DNA from: Eonycteris spelaea
Lineage: Eukaryota > Chordata > Mammalia > Chiroptera > Pteropodidae
NCBI GenBank assembly: GCA_003508835.1
Contig: PUFA01000072.1
Coordinates: 124,001 to 188,000, forward strand
Direction: 5' to 3'
DNA length: 64,000 bases
Positions 40,601 to 50,689 of this stretch are shown here, piece after piece. The position numbers and the translations under genes are program-made. The notes beneath the pieces are model-generated. The model ran no database searches. It was not told the DNA's origin and saw only the letters and a program-made list of their open reading frames with translations. Numbering within the stretch: the stretch's first letter is position 1; every line of letters begins with the position of its first letter.

Positions 40601-43210
40601 GGACTAGAAAGTCTGTGGGCTTTTTAGAATATGTGACAAGGAAAAGGAACCCTGTCCTTAAAGAAACCTGATCTTCATTCCCTGTTGCCCCACAGGATGC
40701 AGAAGGCTATCAACAGGCTGAGCAGGCTTCTGAAGCCTGGAGGGATGATGCTTCTGCGAGATTATGGCCGCCATGACATGGCTCAGCTTCGGTTTAAAAA
40801 GGGTATTTTGCTCCTATAATCAAAGCAATAGTTTTGCCATCAGAAAAAAACAAAGTGGAACTGAGTAGAGACTCTAGAATTACAGCTGCATTGATAAAGC
40901 CACTTGATACATGACAAGGGTGGTCTGTTTTTGAAGAATTATATAATCTAGGTGTTAGGGAAGTCTTTTTAACTAAGACAGCTACTTTTAGAAGAACTAT
41001 TTTTACGGAAAAACATTTGACTACATAAGTAATTTTAAAAGTGGTATGGTAAAAGATGCCATTAAAAAGTGAAAAGAAATATTTTCAGTGCATAGAATAG
41101 GTAAAAACTTATCTATGTTCTTCAAGGGGCTGTTGGCAAATTGATAAGGAAAAGATCAGTGACCCACCCAAAAAACAGGGAAGGGATATTTTAAAGTTGA
41201 TTCACAGAAGAATATGGTCAAATGACCAAAAACAAAACTTCAAGAAAATAAAAATAACAATGAGATCCAGTTCTTAAACCTATTGCTGGCCAATTCAAGA
41301 AAGCGATGTGCTCCTCCATTATTGGTAGAAACATGAATCATTATGGCCTTATTTAAAACACCTTGTATTATCTATTCAACCCAACAGTCCTGGAAATTCT
41401 TCAAGAACCGATCTATAATGTATGCATGAGCAAAATCTTGGAAACACAGTGAATACCTCTGGATAGGGAACTGTTGGCCCCACCATGTGAGCCAGACCCC
41501 ATACCGCTGGCTCAGGAGTGGAGGGTGTTGCCCTTGCATTACCAAGGGAGGAAAACTGCACCTGAGAATTTTAAAGTTGATCCCACATGTAATGACAGCT
41601 GGGGGAGAAACACAAGGAATCAAAAAGTAGAGCGAGTGGATTTTATTGACATTCAAAAGGTGAAGGATTTCACACCAGCTTAAATTGGCATAAAGTCAGG
41701 GGCATAGCAGAAGGGTAAGAGTGTCCAGGGTAAAACCGTGTGTGTTATCATTTATGAATGTGTATGTAGACACATGGAGAGACCTTAAGTTTCCTTTCCT
41801 TAAACTCAACTATACTGCTTGATTTCTATTTCTCTCTCTTTTTTTTTTATAGTATTTAATCAGGGAAGGGGGGGAAACACCCATCTGTTTCAGCATCACA
41901 CAGAACTCTAAAACACACCTGAGATTCTAGCACTGTGGTTTGAATATCCCCTTTGGGCTGCTCTTGTCCAAAGCACCATTCCTTTGTAGGAGAGAAATTG
42001 GAGATTCCTGCCAAGTACCCAATATGACCAAGAAAATTCCATTCTCTCCCAAGAAGTTATTCTGTGATGTACATTTGATTGACAGTAAAGTTCAAAGAAG
42101 TGCTTCAGAGTTTTTCTAATTTTTACCACATCACTCTGCAGGTCAGTGTCTGTCTGAAAATTTCTATGTGAGAGGTGATGGCACCAGAGTTTACTTCTTC
42201 ACACAAGGTACGAAAATACTCATCTTTGCTTATTGTGCTAACACAGAGTACCATATTAAATGCTCATTGGTGTACTTTCAGAAGTAAAATCACCTGACCC
42301 TCCTTCCTTTGCAGCCTTTTCCTGCCCTTCCCCATCCCTCACAGCCGACCTGAACCGCTCACTGTTCTCCAGATAGGCTCAGCTTATTCGCACTTCAGTT
42401 CTCCCCCTTGCTCTTCTTTATGCTTTTCCTCTCTGTCACTTTGTCCACAACAGGAAACCAGCCTGGTTTGCCAGAGTCCAGCTGTTTCACCCTCTAAGCT
42501 GGGTTATATCTTAGGTGCATCCAGGTTAAGGTGAACTTAGCATTCACTGGGATCCAAGTGTCCCCCAGAACTGCTCTCCTCTGCTCCTTGCCTGGCTGTG
42601 GGTTTCCTCCTCCACCATTGCTTTAAGAACACTCCATTCATGGCACCTTTGACAGGTCATAGACTTTTTAGAGCCTTTGGTTAAATGATGGAACCTCTCC
42701 CCTTTAAAAAAAAAAGGCTTTGATATACATATATGTAGATTTTTTTTTTTTACATGCAATGTTAGGTGTCCACAGAGCCCTTTGTGAAAATTTCTCCCTA
42801 TTAAGCTGACTCCTAGGGAAGCTCTTCCTCTGGATTCCAGACTGCCCTTCCCAGATGGTTTGGCTCCTCCTACCTAAATGTGAACTTGCTATTACCAAGC
42901 TACTACTCATTTATAACTAAACAGCCCCACTGAAGCCATTTAAAAAGTACAAATAATGACAGTGATCTCAAGGAGCACCATTTAACATGAGAAGTGGTAA
43001 ACACTGCTTTTTCTTCAGGGGAAAACATTTAAACTTCTCTTTTCCAAACTAGATGAACTGGACACACTTTTCACTACTGCTGGACTGGAAAAGGTTCAGA
43101 ACCTGGTGGATCGCCGATTGCAAGTCAACCGAGGGAAACAGCTGACAATGTACCGAGTTTGGATTCAGTGCAAATATCGCAAACCTCTTCTGTCCTACAC
43201 TGGCTCCTGA
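34367..43210 (+). CDS. METTL2A: METTL2 (METTL2A/B), tRNA m3C32 methyltransferase; apparent frameshift in exon 1
   Basis: This is the gene span, with nine exons listed separately. METTL2 proteins transfer a methyl group from S-adenosylmethionine to N3 of cytidine 32 in tRNA-Thr and, with DALRD3, tRNA-Arg. The spliced product follows human METTL2A/B from MAGSYPEG to the C-terminus (about 370 residues). SAM-binding motif I (LEVGCGVGN) spans the exon 3/4 boundary. The downstream motifs [29 protein letters not shown] and [14 protein letters not shown] are intact. The CpG-island promoter and synteny with EFCAB3 point to the METTL2A locus, and the intron structure excludes a processed copy. In exon 1 the frame set by the ATG runs to a TGA at 34439, while the frame that joins exon 2 reads [13 protein letters not shown]. 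This implies a one-base deletion or a sequence error. The assignment to METTL2A instead of METTL2B rests on synteny. Confidence 0.95.
34658..34749 (+). CDS. METTL2A: METTL2 exon 2
   Basis: The acceptor is TTTTCCCAG and the donor CAAG/GTGCGC. It encodes [20 protein letters not shown] followed by [10 protein letters not shown], which corresponds to the conserved N-terminal helical region of METTL2. Confidence 0.94.
34750..36048. other. METTL2 intron 2
   Basis: Mostly unique sequence. The stretch near 35480-35620 resembles an old MIR-related repeat (TCATGTAGTCCAATATCCTC then TTACAGTTAAAGAAACTTGG). Intron 1 (34476-34657) is short and GC-rich. Confidence 0.5.
36049..36401 (+). CDS. METTL2A: METTL2 exon 3
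   Basis: The acceptor is ATATTTTCAG and the donor CGAG/GTAACC. It encodes [20 protein letters not shown], the [15 protein letters not shown] block conserved across METTL2/6/8, a variable linker, and SSATYRILE leading into SAM motif I. It is open throughout. Confidence 0.96.
36880..36985 (+). repeat. MIR SINE 3' fragment in METTL2 intron 3
   Basis: TGAGAACTAATTGAAATAGT, then GTGTCTGACACATAGTAAGC and CCTTAGCAAATGG, follow the MIR 3' half. The rest of intron 3 (36402-37386) shows nothing else. Confidence 0.8.
37387..37436 (+). CDS. METTL2A: METTL2 exon 4 (SAM motif I)
   Basis: The acceptor is TGTCTGCAG and the donor ACAA/GTAAGT. It reads [16 protein letters not shown] and supplies the glycine-rich SAM-binding loop. 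Confidence 0.96.
37733..37793 (+). CDS. METTL2A: METTL2 exon 5
   Basis: The acceptor is CCCATTTCAG and the donor CCAG/GTAAGT. It reads [20 protein letters not shown], where the acidic residue after the second strand (CCD) is expected to contact SAM. Confidence 0.96.
38669..38932 (+). mobile_element. Hybrid tRNA-Val / 5S rRNA SINE with target-site duplications (fruit-bat MEG-TR type)
   Basis: A tRNA-like head (38689-38761) is joined through about 9 bases to a 5S-like body (38771-38886) and an A-rich tail. The insertion is flanked by AAAGAATGAAAAGAGGA (38669-38685) and AAAGAATGAAAGAGGAA (38916-38932), a near-perfect target duplication. The element therefore moved as one unit. The 5S part shares the CCTAGGAAGACCAGGTG variant with the other two copies and keeps GGATGGGAGACC of the 5S internal promoter. 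It lies in METTL2 intron 5. Confidence 0.92.
38689..38761 (+). repeat. tRNA-Val(UAC)-like head of the hybrid SINE
   Basis: 73 bases follow tRNA-Val(UAC): GGTTCCATAGTATAGCAGTT, an anticodon loop TTTACAC with anticodon TAC, and AAGGTCCTGGGTTCACACTC then CAGTGGAGCCA. Mismatches in the anticodon and T stems and its position inside a SINE with target duplications show it is not a working tRNA gene. Confidence 0.88.
39139..39278 (+). CDS. METTL2A: METTL2 exon 6
   Basis: The acceptor is ACCTGTAG and the donor ACAA/GTAAGT. It encodes [20 protein letters not shown], then [20 protein letters not shown] and SAVVPD. This contains motifs III and IV of the methyltransferase fold. Confidence 0.96.
39279..42141. 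other. METTL2 introns 6 and 7 (with exon 7 between)
   Basis: Apart from exon 7 at 40696-40802, this is intronic. The stretch at 41100-41460 looks like a strongly degraded LINE. The short frames have no homology I recognise. Intron 8 (42208-43052) is also plain, with short A/T runs near 42710-42750. Confidence 0.5.
40696..40802 (+). CDS. METTL2A: METTL2 exon 7
   Basis: The acceptor is GCCCCACAG and the donor AAGG/GTATTT. It reads [20 protein letters not shown] and [15 protein letters not shown], the LKPGG strand typical of class I methyltransferases. Confidence 0.96.
42142..42207 (+). CDS. METTL2A: METTL2 exon 8
   Basis: The acceptor is CACTCTGCAG and the donor CAAG/GTACGA. It reads [20 protein letters not shown], a segment conserved among the m3C methyltransferases METTL2, METTL6 and METTL8. 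Confidence 0.96.
43053..43210 (+). CDS. METTL2A: METTL2 last exon (coding part)
   Basis: The acceptor is TTTCCAAACTAG. It reads [40 protein letters not shown] and [11 protein letters not shown], ending at TGA 43208-43210. The C-terminus is as in human METTL2. Confidence 0.96.
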
Positions 43211-43865
43211 CATGGTGGGAGCTCATTGGCACATTTTAAAAAAAACACCCACAAGTGGCGTCTTGTTAATGTTGTATAGCTCAAGGATTCAAACAAACTT
43301 GAGCCTTGAACCTAGGAAAAATTACTTTTTATCGATTCTAACAATCGTGCTTCATATTTATGAAGCCCTTTGCTATATACTTTTCTCAAGTTTTTTCTTA
43401 TTTTGAGATCTCAAAGACTTGCGTTCTGCAAGTTATCTTAACTGAAACATTCATGGGAATTAGGAATTTAAAAGACAGCAGGAATTTATTTCCATATGAA
43501 AGTATTATATATGATAAAGTATCATTTGACTATAAGTTTTATTGAATTATTTGAGAGTTCAAATACCTGGTTCATGATATTTTAAGTACTTTTCCCCCTC
43601 TAAGTAAACTGTGTCTAAAACTTAAAAGGATCTTCACTTTTAGGATTGTCTTATTTTTTATTGTGCCCATGTTTGACACAAAAGGAATGGGAGAACCTTA
43701 TTTTAGCCACATCACTGAATGTGGCTAAATGTGATCAAACATCAGTGTTACTTTTTTGTTCTGCTTGTTTTCATGTACCACTTTTACATGGTTCTTTCTC
43801 GGTGATCCATAAGTTATGATATATGCTTAATTTTACCAAATAAAGAATTTCAGTTCTCCATTCCT
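43211..43865 (+). other. METTL2A: METTL2 3' UTR
   Basis: Runs from the stop codon to the expected cleavage site after the AATAAA at 43839. The sequence is AT-rich with no repeat recognised. Confidence 0.8.
43839..43844 (+). terminator. METTL2 polyadenylation signal AATAAA
   Basis: A canonical signal in TTTACCAAATAAAGAATTTC, about 630 bases after the stop. It is the likely main 3' end of METTL2. Confidence 0.8.
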
Positions 43866-46800
43866 ACATTTTGGTTTTCAACTTAAACTTTGATACTTTT
43901 ATAATTGTTTCATTATTTTAGTTATATATGTGAAAACGTGAAGGCACAAACAATTTTTAAAAGAATTCCAAACTTTATAGTACCAGGAGTATTACTAAAA
44001 TAGTTTGTTTTAATTGATTCATTTTTAAGAGTAAGTTACAAGGTGATGACCCAACATTCCTACATACTTTAATGTTTAATTCCTGTTTTAGGACATTCTC
44101 CTATATCAAGTCCATCAGAAGTAGAAATTTACATGGAAACACTGCTATCTACAGATAACCAAATTTTCCCAGTGGTCCCAATATATCCTTATTCCTACCC
44201 CCCTCACCCCACCTCCCCCCAAAAAACAATCCTTTTTGCTGCATTTAGTAGTCTTGTCTCAGCCTTCTGTAATCTGGAACAATCCTTTAGGCTTGTTTTC
44301 ATGACCTTGATATTTGAAGGTTACAGACTGTTTTGCAGACTGTTCCTCAAATTCAGTTTGTTGTTTCCTCATGATTTGGTTCAATTTCTGCCTTTTCGGC
44401 AGGAATGTCAGAAGTGATGCTGTGCTTCTCCTATTGCTTCCTGTTGGAATATAAGCTTTTAAATTAACCCAGTATTGGTGATATTAACCTTGATCACATG
44501 ATTAAGGTGTTGTCTCCTGCATTCTCCACTGGGAAGTTATTAGTAAGTATTTTGTAGATTAGTGCTTTAAGACTGTATAAATATCTCATTCCTCATCAAA
44601 CTTTACCCCTTGGTTTTAACATCTAATTGCTGTTTCCTGACTGAATTAATACTGTGATGGTGGCCACATAGTATTTTCTAGTCTCATCACTCTTATTTCT
44701 TGGTTGGCATTCCCTTTTCCAACAGTCCCAACTCCCATGATCCTTATATTGGGCCAGTCCCCTCATATATTATATAACCATTCTCCTTTGGCCACCACCC
44801 ACACATGGATGCCCTTCTCACCCCTCTTGGGATCTGACACCCCACTGCAAGTCACTCTTGCCACCACTCCCTCAGAAAGACACCCTTCTCACCCTGCCCT
44901 GGGTCTAGTACCCCCAAGAGGCCACCACCACCCCTAACCCCTATAATAATGTCTACCTTGCTCGGCTTCAGCTAATGAGTTTTAAAAGGTGGGAGGAAAG
45001 GAGCTCCCATCTTTATTTAAAAGGAGAAGAATGAATCACTAGAAAGGTATTTCATTTATCTTTTGAAATGAACAGATATATTAACTCAAATGATCCACTA
45101 TAGACCTTCCTTTGGCATCTCTGAAGCATTTCAAAGCATCTTCCTAGCCTCTGACTTGGGCCTTGGATTCACATAAAAAAGATGAGCCTTTTCTTGCCCC
45201 CTGCTCCTTTTTCTTCTCTGCCATCTGCTAAGCTCTAACCTACACTTTGCAATGGGTCCGCTACCTGCCTTCATGTAAGTTTATACTCTTGGGCTCCAGT
45301 TGGAAAATTAGGGCTTTGGAACCTTAGTGGGAAAAGGAAAATCTAACCAACTAACACATCCTACTTCCCTTTAATTGATTCCTCTCTTTGCTTAAAGACA
45401 TTAGTAATAGTGGGTGTTCTATCTGTGGCTTAAAAGAGGAGCTGAAGACAAACAGCTTCTTTCACTCTGTTCACAAAGGCCTGTTCTTTGGTTTGTAGCT
45501 GCAGCTGCTATTTTCAGAGTGTGGCTGCATCGATGCTTTACAGATTGTATGTTTCTTCATTCGGTGTGCAGGTTGTGATTTGAGAGGTAGAGGACGTGCC
45601 GATGGTGAATGTCACAGGTAGAAACACTGAAATTGGTACATCGCTTTATTTCAATGAATTTCTAGGTTCAAGATTGGACATTGTCTCTTGACTATGTGGA
45701 CTGCACTGTATGACCAAGTTACAGGACAAATAGCTGTCATCAGATTCCTTGCTTCAGGGGAAGACCCTGAGACAAGTAGCCAGAAGCTTTGTCCAAAAAC
45801 TCAAGCTTGGCATCTTCACCCTGACATGAACCCCAAATTGCATTCATTCCCTGCCACCCTTCCTTTGAGTTTGGGTTTCTCCATTACAACTTTAAAATCC
45901 TTAGAAGGAGCCATACTTTGAACATTAATCAGCAATAGAGAAATACCTCCAAGGGCGTGAGCAGGACTCGAGAAAGCCCTTACGTACCCTGCTCTTGGTA
46001 AGCACCCCACACCCTCCCCAATTTTGCTTCCCTTTATTCAATATTAGGTGATCAAGGCTGACAATGGAATTCACTAAACTATGAGTTCTTGGAACATTGT
46101 ATTCTCAACACAGCACAGTAGCATAGCACCTGGCCCGTGGTTGAGGCACAATGAATGAGGACTGAATGATTAAATCGCTTCTTCCTACTGTGCCTAGCAT
46201 TCTCACACCTCCTGAGATGCCCACTGACATAGTTTGTAACCTCAAGACCACAGTGTACAAGACTACGATAGCAAGTATCAGCAGCTAGAGCTGGCTTGAA
46301 TAAGAAAATAGAATGTAGAAGGAGACAGACTTGTGGACTCCCAGGGCAGAAATGTAGAGAGCCTCAGAAGAGTCCTGGGAGGTGTCTACTCACCACTGCT
46401 CCCTCTGGCTCTCGCCCTCCTCTGCTCCTCAGTCTGCTTGGAGGAGGTGCCCATAACCCACCCCAGAGGCTTGCTGTCTCAGTCATAGGTGTGTTGTGTG
46501 TGCTGCATGTGCACACTTAGTTGTGATGTGAGCAATTCCTAGAATGGGGTTATAAGCCAAGCAGAGTCTCCAAAAGGCATCCACAGAACACTTCCGCCTT
46601 CCCGAATACCAGCATTGAAGTACCATCATTATTTACTTAAATTTTAAATTTACTTACATTCTTAAATTTATTTCTAAAAGAACCTATATCACTGCTACAA
46701 ATGTAAAATAGTATCACTTGTCTTGAACGGAAGGTATTTTTAAAAATAAATACGATGAAAACAAAAGAATATGATATGATAAGTTTAGTTGGATCCCTTT

Positions 46801-47639
46801 GGTGTCCAAAGGCTCTGAGCTGTTGGCCTGGAAACAGCAATAAACAGAGCCGAGTCAACCCTCTTGGAGGTCATGTTTGGATAGGGAGATCTCAACAACA
46901 AACCCGTAACACATGCAGCAGGTAAGCATGTGCCAGGAAGAACTGAGCAGGGTAGGGATCCTAGAGAGGTGGCAGAGAAAAGGAAAGGACCTTCTAGGAT
47001 GGGTTGGACAGGGAAGGTCTCCTGAAGGAGGTGACATCCTTCATGAGACGTCTAGGGGGAAGAGCCTTCGAGGCAGAAGAAACAAATCACTGCAGAGGCC
47101 TGAGGATCAGGGTAGACCCCACACTCCACACCACAGTGTGGGGAACACTGTCATAACTTATGGGGCCATTAGTCACTCTTGTAATACACATATCTGCCTT
47201 TAGCATATTTTAATGAGTACTAAACCAGTGCACTGTGTATCAAAAATGCATAAGAATGATCACCTGTTTCCTATTGAAACAGGCCCAGCCAGGATCTGAA
47301 TTCTCCGTTCATTTAGAGACTATGAAAACTATGAAGCCAGCCCAACTCACAAGAATCTGGTGTATAAAACCAGGATTATTGGCCTGTGATCTGAGACATA
47401 ACTGACAAGCCAAGGGGATTGCCCTAGGAAAGGAAGCTGCTCGAGAAACTGAAGATCAGAAGTTGTTAAGAATACACCAGAGCCCAGGAGTCGAATGGCA
47501 CCAAGAGAGGTATTCCTCAAAGCCGTGGCTGTCCTCAGGTCCCCGCCCGCACCAACAAAGTAACTGTTGAGCAAACCTGTAGTAACACTAACAGGCGTTT
47601 GTTTAGACCTTAATATTTAAAAAGTTTCATATTTAATTC
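43866..47639. other. Intergenic sequence downstream of METTL2
   Basis: The first kilobase resembles a degraded LINE-type repeat (GCAGGAATGTCAGAAGTGAT, TTGATCACATGATTAAGGTG, CTCATTCCTCATCAAACTTT). A degenerate tandem repeat follows (44791-44940). A minus-strand L2-like segment (GCCTTCGAGGCAGAAGAAAC) lies near 46930-47110. No exon with splice sites and homology was found. Confidence 0.5.
44791..44940 (+). repeat. Degenerate tandem repeat, ~61-69 bp unit
   Basis: GCCACCAC begins three successive units at 44791, 44860 and 44921. The first two units also share CCCTTCTCACCC and a GGGATCTGACACCCC / GGGTCTAGTACCCCC block. It is C-rich and asymmetric between strands. The 77-codon open frame over it is a by-product. 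Confidence 0.6.
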
Positions 47640-47735
47640 ACACAGCACCTCTGAGAGGTATAATTATCTCCATTTTACAGATGAGGAAATCTGAAGTTCA
47701 GGAGGGTAAGTGGTTTACCAAGGTCAGACACTAGT
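47640..47735 (-). repeat. MIR SINE fragment
   Basis: ATCTCCATTTTACAGATGAG, GAAATCTGAAGTTCAGGAGG and GGTTTACCAAGGTCAGACAC follow the reverse complement of the MIR core. Confidence 0.8.
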
Positions 47736-48639
47736 GTTAATCATAAGGTAATTAGTTTAAGGAGGGGTGATTTGATAGAAATGATATTTGACATAATATG
47801 GGGGTTTAAATATTCTTGGCTCCAACCAATTCTGCCTTGCCCAGAAAACGTTACACCTGCTCAGAGGTTACCCCTGCTGCCTGCCTTGTCAGAGAGGGAG
47901 GAGGCCAGAAGACGCTGGCTCCTGCCCATCCCCACCCCACCCCCAAACCTCCCACGGACAAAGAAAACGCTCCAACTATCAGAAGTGTAACACAACTATC
48001 AAAAGTCCATGAAATCAGCTACATAAATTGTGCTGGTTTTGCAACATTGTACAAATTGCAACATTTATTCAAAATAGATTTTAATTCACCACCTGTACCC
48101 TGTGGTGGGGACCCGCCGGTGAGACTCAGCTGGGGTGAAGAGAGAACCTGGATTCGGCCACCTCATCTTCCTGAAGGTCTCCACCAGGCCCAGGGCCAAC
48201 ATCACAGGCTGTGCCCTGTTCATTTGCACAGTGCCAGGAGCTCACAAGGGCCCACGCTAGGTTTGATGCTCTGCTGTTGCTATTTTGAAATTCTTAATTT
48301 TTTAAGAAGGAGCCCCGCAATTGTGTAGCCAGTCCTGCTGCTGCTGCTTTCTTGCCCCTTCCTCTTTTCTCCTTCCTTAGGAAAGAGTGTCTTCTCTTGA
48401 CTTATTTTTCCCTTCCCACCTGCTCAGCTGACCCTTGACTGTCCTGGGTTGGGCCCTCTCACTCAGGACAGGACCCTCAGCCCACCTTTGGCTCATCTTG
48501 CCTTTCAAAGCCCCTCTCCACTCTCCCATCAGGCACCCCAAACCTAGACCTCTTAGGACTTGCTGCTCCTACCAGACCCTATATGTACCTCCATTTTCTC
48601 ATGACTGGTACCTTCTCATGCAAATCTCCATCCCCGCTC

Positions 48640-48890
48640 CCGGAGTTTTTCCCAGCTGACACCCTTGACCAATGTCTCCACTCTCCCTCAGAACCTTCTC
48701 CATGCCCTCAGGCATTCTATATTATGCAGCTTTATCTTCCTCATGATACATAGCACTGTTGTTTATTATTTGCCTCCTGCCCTAGACTATAAGTCCACTT
48801 TGTTTACTCTCTGCACAGATGTATCCTCAGTACCTTTTAATGGTGTCTGGCACATAGTAGGTACTCAATAAATATTTACTGAGTGGTTGA
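48640..48890 (+). mobile_element. L2 LINE 3' end
   Basis: GACTATAAGTCCACTTTGTT, AGATGTATCCTCAGTACCTT, GTGTCTGGCACATAGTAGGT and ACTCAATAAATATTTACTGA form the L2 3' terminus. Degraded L2 sequence may extend left to about 48420. Confidence 0.9.
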
Positions 48891-49389
48891 GTACACAGAC
48901 TGTCACCCAGGAGCTGGGTCCGTAGAGAGTATCAGGCATCAAAGTGAGGAAAGCCAAGTTCTGTCATCTAACCCACCAAGAAATAGTGGGGCCAAAGCTG
49001 AAATTCCAAGGCTGTTAGCTCAGGGTCTGTGGACAGAAGGTGACCCCTAAATGTTTCTCAGGAGCCAGGCATACCTGAGTGAGAGCCAGCAAGGGAGCAT
49101 GGCCGCCCAGCTCCCTTGGAGAAGGCCCTATCACTATGGTTGAAAGGTACAGAAACAATTACAGGGAAGTCTGCTGGCTTAGACCCCATGGTACACAGAG
49201 ACTGCAAAAGAGTAAATGAGCTGGTCCACTTTGGATCTTTAAATGCCATCAGTACTCAGGTAATTCCCAAATCTATGTCACGAGCTAAGGATTTCACTTA
49301 AGGCTTGAACTAGTTTATCTAAATACCTCCTGGACACCTCTCTCTCCTGGAAGGCCCTTGGGCACCTCAAACTCAATCTATTTAAAGCA

Positions 49390-49535
49390 ACTCATAAGAG
49401 CACAGATTGGGGTTGAAATTCTGGAGTCACCATTTCATGTGTTTGTTCTCTGTGTCATCTTGGCCCAGTTACTAAATTCCTCTGATTCTTAGTTTCCTTA
49501 ACTATAAATCGGGTATAAACAATAATAATAGTCCA
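49390..49535 (+). repeat. MIR SINE
   Basis: AGAGCACAGATTGGGGTTGA, CATCTTGGCCCAGTTACTAA and TTCTTAGTTTCCTTAACTAT follow the MIR consensus in order. Confidence 0.8.
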
Positions 49536-49682
49536 GCAACCCTAGTGGCCTCCATAACTCAATCCTAACTCCTTACAGAGACCAGCATCAAATGCCAACC
49601 TCTCTGGGCTACTCTGTATTTACAAGATTTGTCTGTGTAAGACACACTTTGTTTTATGTTGTATATTAAAATCGTAGCAGAA

Positions 49683-49918
49683 GTCTATGGTCATGCTACC
49701 CTGAACAAGCCCGATCCCGTCTGATCTCGGAAGCTAAGCAGGGTTGGGGCTGGTTAGTACTTGGATAGGAGACTACCTAGGAAGACCAGGTGCTATAGGC
49801 GTAAAAAATAAAATAAATAAGGGATTGTAAACTGACAAGGTCCTTACAATCTGTGAGGCCAACCAAGGGTTGCCTCGCCTAAAAAATAAAAAAAAAATAA
49901 TTTAAAAATTAAAAAGAA
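49683..49918 (+). mobile_element. 5S rRNA-derived SINE, longer form (fruit-bat MEG-RL/RS type)
   Basis: A 5S-like body spans 49683-49802 (GTCTATGGTCATGCTACCCT to TGCTATAGGCGT) with the same CCTAGGAAGACCAGGTG variant as the other copies. It is followed by an extra segment of about 60 bases (GTGAGGCCAACCAAGGGTTG and neighbours) and an A-rich tail. Imperfect target duplications flank it: ATCGTAGCAGAA (about 49671-49682) and ATTGTAACAGAA (about 49920-49931). The extra segment suggests the longer of the two known 5S-SINE families. Confidence 0.85.
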
Positions 49919-50689
49919 AGATTGTAACAGAAAGCACTAACCTAAGATCTCAAAGAGTGATGAAGAGAAGGGTAAGACCTTTGGACTTTCAGGGTCAGCG
50001 TCTCCACTAGGCACAGGGCCTGGTTTCTATCAGGGTGCAGTGACTGGGGCCCACAATATCGTTATTGTCCCTTTAAAATGTTTTAAATTTATTTTAAATT
50101 CAGAAGAAAAAAATGGATATGATGGTAGTGAATATATGACAATGAAGGCAGCTTAGATTGCATTTCTTTTTATACCAAGATCTATCTACATAGTTTTTTT
50201 TTTTAATGGCAGAAAGAGCCCATGAAAGCACAAGGGCCCAGGGCCCATGAGAGTCACAATGAGGCCAGGCCCTCAGTGAACATTAGCTTCCCAGACAGAG
50301 AGGGAGAGTCAGTAGATGTGAGTGAACCTTTCCTTCATTCCGCCTTCCTCATCTGCCCAACTCCCACTGTGTCAGGGAAACATGTGGGAAGGATTGCTTT
50401 GTAGTCTTTATCATTTCTGTATGCATGTAGGGCTCTCTAATGGTTTGGAAGAAATATCAGTGGTTGAGGAGTTTGGAATGATGGCATTCGAGACATCAAG
50501 GAACAAAATCCAGCCTTTTACATTTAATCTTATGGAAATGATTTCTATTTATGTTTCTTGCTATGGTGTGCTTTTCTTGGAGCACAGAACTGCAGGACTC
50601 CTTGGGAGGATGTCACATAGCAGGTAACCGTCCAGCAGGATCTTAGAGGATGAAGATTTTTTTTCTGGGTGGATGGGATGGGGTGATGG

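Noticed and set aside
47816..48328. 170-codon plus-strand frame
   Set aside because: No recognisable domain, compositionally biased, and not conserved with any protein I know.
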